Part shown: piece after piece, positions 62,675 to 64,000 of the stretch
How positions within the stretch are numbered: position 1 is the first letter of the stretch
How the letters are laid out: every line of letters begins with the position of its first letter
NCBI GenBank assembly: GCA_963716525.1
Contig: OY970315.1
Span: 806,001 to 870,000 of the forward strand
DNA: 64,000 bases
DNA from: JBBREP01 sp963716525
GTDB lineage: Bacteria > Actinomycetota > Acidimicrobiia > IMCC26256 > PALSA-610
Direction of reading: 5' to 3'
The notes under the pieces: generated by a model
What the model saw: only the letters and a program-made list of their open reading frames with translations
Told to the model about the DNA's origin: nothing
Database searches by the model: none
Translations under genes and position numbers: made by a program

Positions 62675-64000
62675 TCAATGCCGGAAGCGCACGTGGGGAA
62701 GCACCCGGTCGAGCCAGCGTGGGAGGTACCAGTTGCGGTCGTCGAGCAGGGCCATCGTCGCGGGCACGAGCAGCATGCGGACGACGGTGGCGTCGAGCAG
62801 CACTGCGAGCGCGAGCGTGATGCCCAGCTCGGTGGGCGGTATCGGCCCGGTGATGCCGAACGCGATGAACACCACGATCATGATCGCGGCCGCGCTCGTG
62901 ATCGGCCGCCCGGTACGGGCGATGCCGTCGGTGATCGCCTGCCTGGTGTTGCCGGTGGCCTCGTAGCGTTCACGGATCGCCGCGAGCAGGAACAACTGGT
63001 AGTCCATCGACAGGCCGAAGAGCAGCGCGAAGAAGAACAGCGGCGCCCAGGCATCGACGAACTGCTGATGTTCGATGCCGAGTAAGCCGGCACCGACGCC
63101 ATGCTGGAACACGAGCGTGGCGAGCCCGAACGCCGCGCCGACCGTTAGCAGGTTCATGAGCACCGACTTGAGCGCCACGAGCGGGCTGCGGAACACCACG
63201 AGCAACAACACGAAGGCAACGATGAGGATGAGTCCGATGGCGTACGGAGCGCCGCCGACGAGCGCGGCGGTCAGGTCGGCGTTCTGCGCGGCGGGGCCGC
63301 CGACCATTGCCGCCGGCGCCGCCACATGCAACGTGCCGCGGAGCTGGTGGACGAGGCTCGCGGTGCGGGAGCTGTCGACGGCCGTGGACCCGGTGACCCG
63401 GACGACGACGCGGCCTGTGACCGCCGGCGGGGTCACCACACGGGCGTCGACCACGCCGCTCGTCGCCGACGCCAGCTGCACGACGCGGCGGCGTGTCCGC
63501 TGCAGGCGTGGTGATGAACGCGGGCGCCGCGGCACCCGGCCCGAACGCGGAGGTGAGCATGTCGTAGCCGTCACGGCTGCTGTGACCGGTGTCCACCACT
63601 CGTGCCCCGGGCATGCCGAGGTGCATCCCCAACGCGGGGATGGCGAGGCCCCCGAGCAGCATCAGGCCGGCGGCGAGCGTCAGGCCCGGACGGCGGAGCG
63701 AGGCCCGCGTCCAGCGGGCCCATCGACCCTCGGCCTCGACGTCCTTGTCCGGCTGGCCCTTCTTGACCAGCACGCGGTCACCGAGGGCGACGAGCATCGC
63801 CGGCAGCAACGTGAGCGCGGCTGCGGCAACCGCGACAACGGACAGGATCATCCCGAGTGCCATCGACCGGAACACCATGACCGGCACCACGAAGACCGCG
63901 GCGAGCGACAGCACGACCGTGAGCGCGGAGAGGAAGACGGCCTTGCCCGCGGTCGCCAGCGTGTTCTGGATCGCATCGTGCGCGTCGTGGCCCTCGGCGC
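62675..64000 (-). CDS. MMPL-family RND transporter, partial (one frame break)
   Basis: The C-terminal portion of a large lipid/drug exporter; the gene runs in from the right edge. The first membrane block includes AEGHDAHDAIQNTLATAGKAVFLSALTVVLSLAAVFVVPV; the second starts VGGAPYAIGLILIVAFVLLLVVFRSPL and includes FGLSMDYQLFLLAAIRERYEATG, a conserved MMPL helix. The frame breaks near 63488-63496 between TPAADT and RRVVQLASATSG. The stop is at 62675. The substrate is unknown. Confidence 0.85.

Overview
The window is high-GC, gene-dense DNA from an actinomycete. The markers are two WhiB-type Fe-S proteins, a SenX3/RegX3-type two-component pair, an AhpE-type peroxiredoxin, an F420/LLM-type oxidoreductase, frequent GTG starts, and start/stop overlaps (ATGA, GTGA, TGATG). 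A free-living, non-model lineage such as an Acidimicrobiia-like bacterium is my inference. I see no rRNA, tRNA, CRISPR array, transposase or phage module, so this looks like ordinary chromosome.

Layout. 1-4.2 kb: polyphosphate kinase (5' end outside the window), CHAD protein, Nudix hydrolase, SixA-type phosphatase and AhpE-like peroxiredoxin, all rightward. 4.3-11.1 kb: a complete phosphate regulon, with regX3-senX3-pstB leftward and phoU-pstS-pstC-pstA rightward, plus two PHO-box-like arrays. 11.2-16 kb: HtrA-type protease, two whiB genes, tatA, an LLM oxidoreductase and a glutamate formiminotransferase-like gene. 16-20 kb: AAA+ ATPase, von Willebrand A protein and msrB. 20-26 kb: thioesterase, beta-lactamase-like esterase, and the b558-type succinate dehydrogenase operon sdhCAB. 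26-31.2 kb (leftward): xylA-xylB and cbs-metB. 31.3-42.3 kb: mixed small enzymes, a MarR/YceI divergent pair with a striking operator array, uncharacterised proteins, hydrolases and a methyltransferase remnant. 42.5-47.8 kb: a subtilase with 17 pentapeptide repeats at its C-terminus, an acetyltransferase and a GGDEF-EAL protein. 47.9-64 kb: acyl-CoA/lipid catabolism (enoyl-CoA hydratase, nitronate monooxygenase family, thiolase plus DUF35 partner, tandem-domain CoA transferase, TetR regulator, amidohydrolase) with MFS and MMPL exporters.

Three features go beyond gene content. (1) A 16-bp AT-rich dyad, consensus CATAGYAACTRCTAKG, occurs at 53.03, 56.65 and 60.84 kb, at the 5' ends of the DUF35-thiolase operon, the CoA transferase-tetR operon and the amidohydrolase gene. 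It is a strong candidate operator for the local TetR regulator. (2) Tandem repeats with a 15-bp period occur at four unrelated loci: the 3' end of ahpE, the 5' end of the enoyl-CoA hydratase gene, the subtilase tail, and the marR-yceI intergenic region. (3) Thirteen small frame breaks interrupt ten otherwise well-conserved genes, mostly in short G/C runs or GC dinucleotide tracts. Each is repaired by a change of one or two bases to a normal-length protein, so assembly or sequencing indels are likelier than gene decay.
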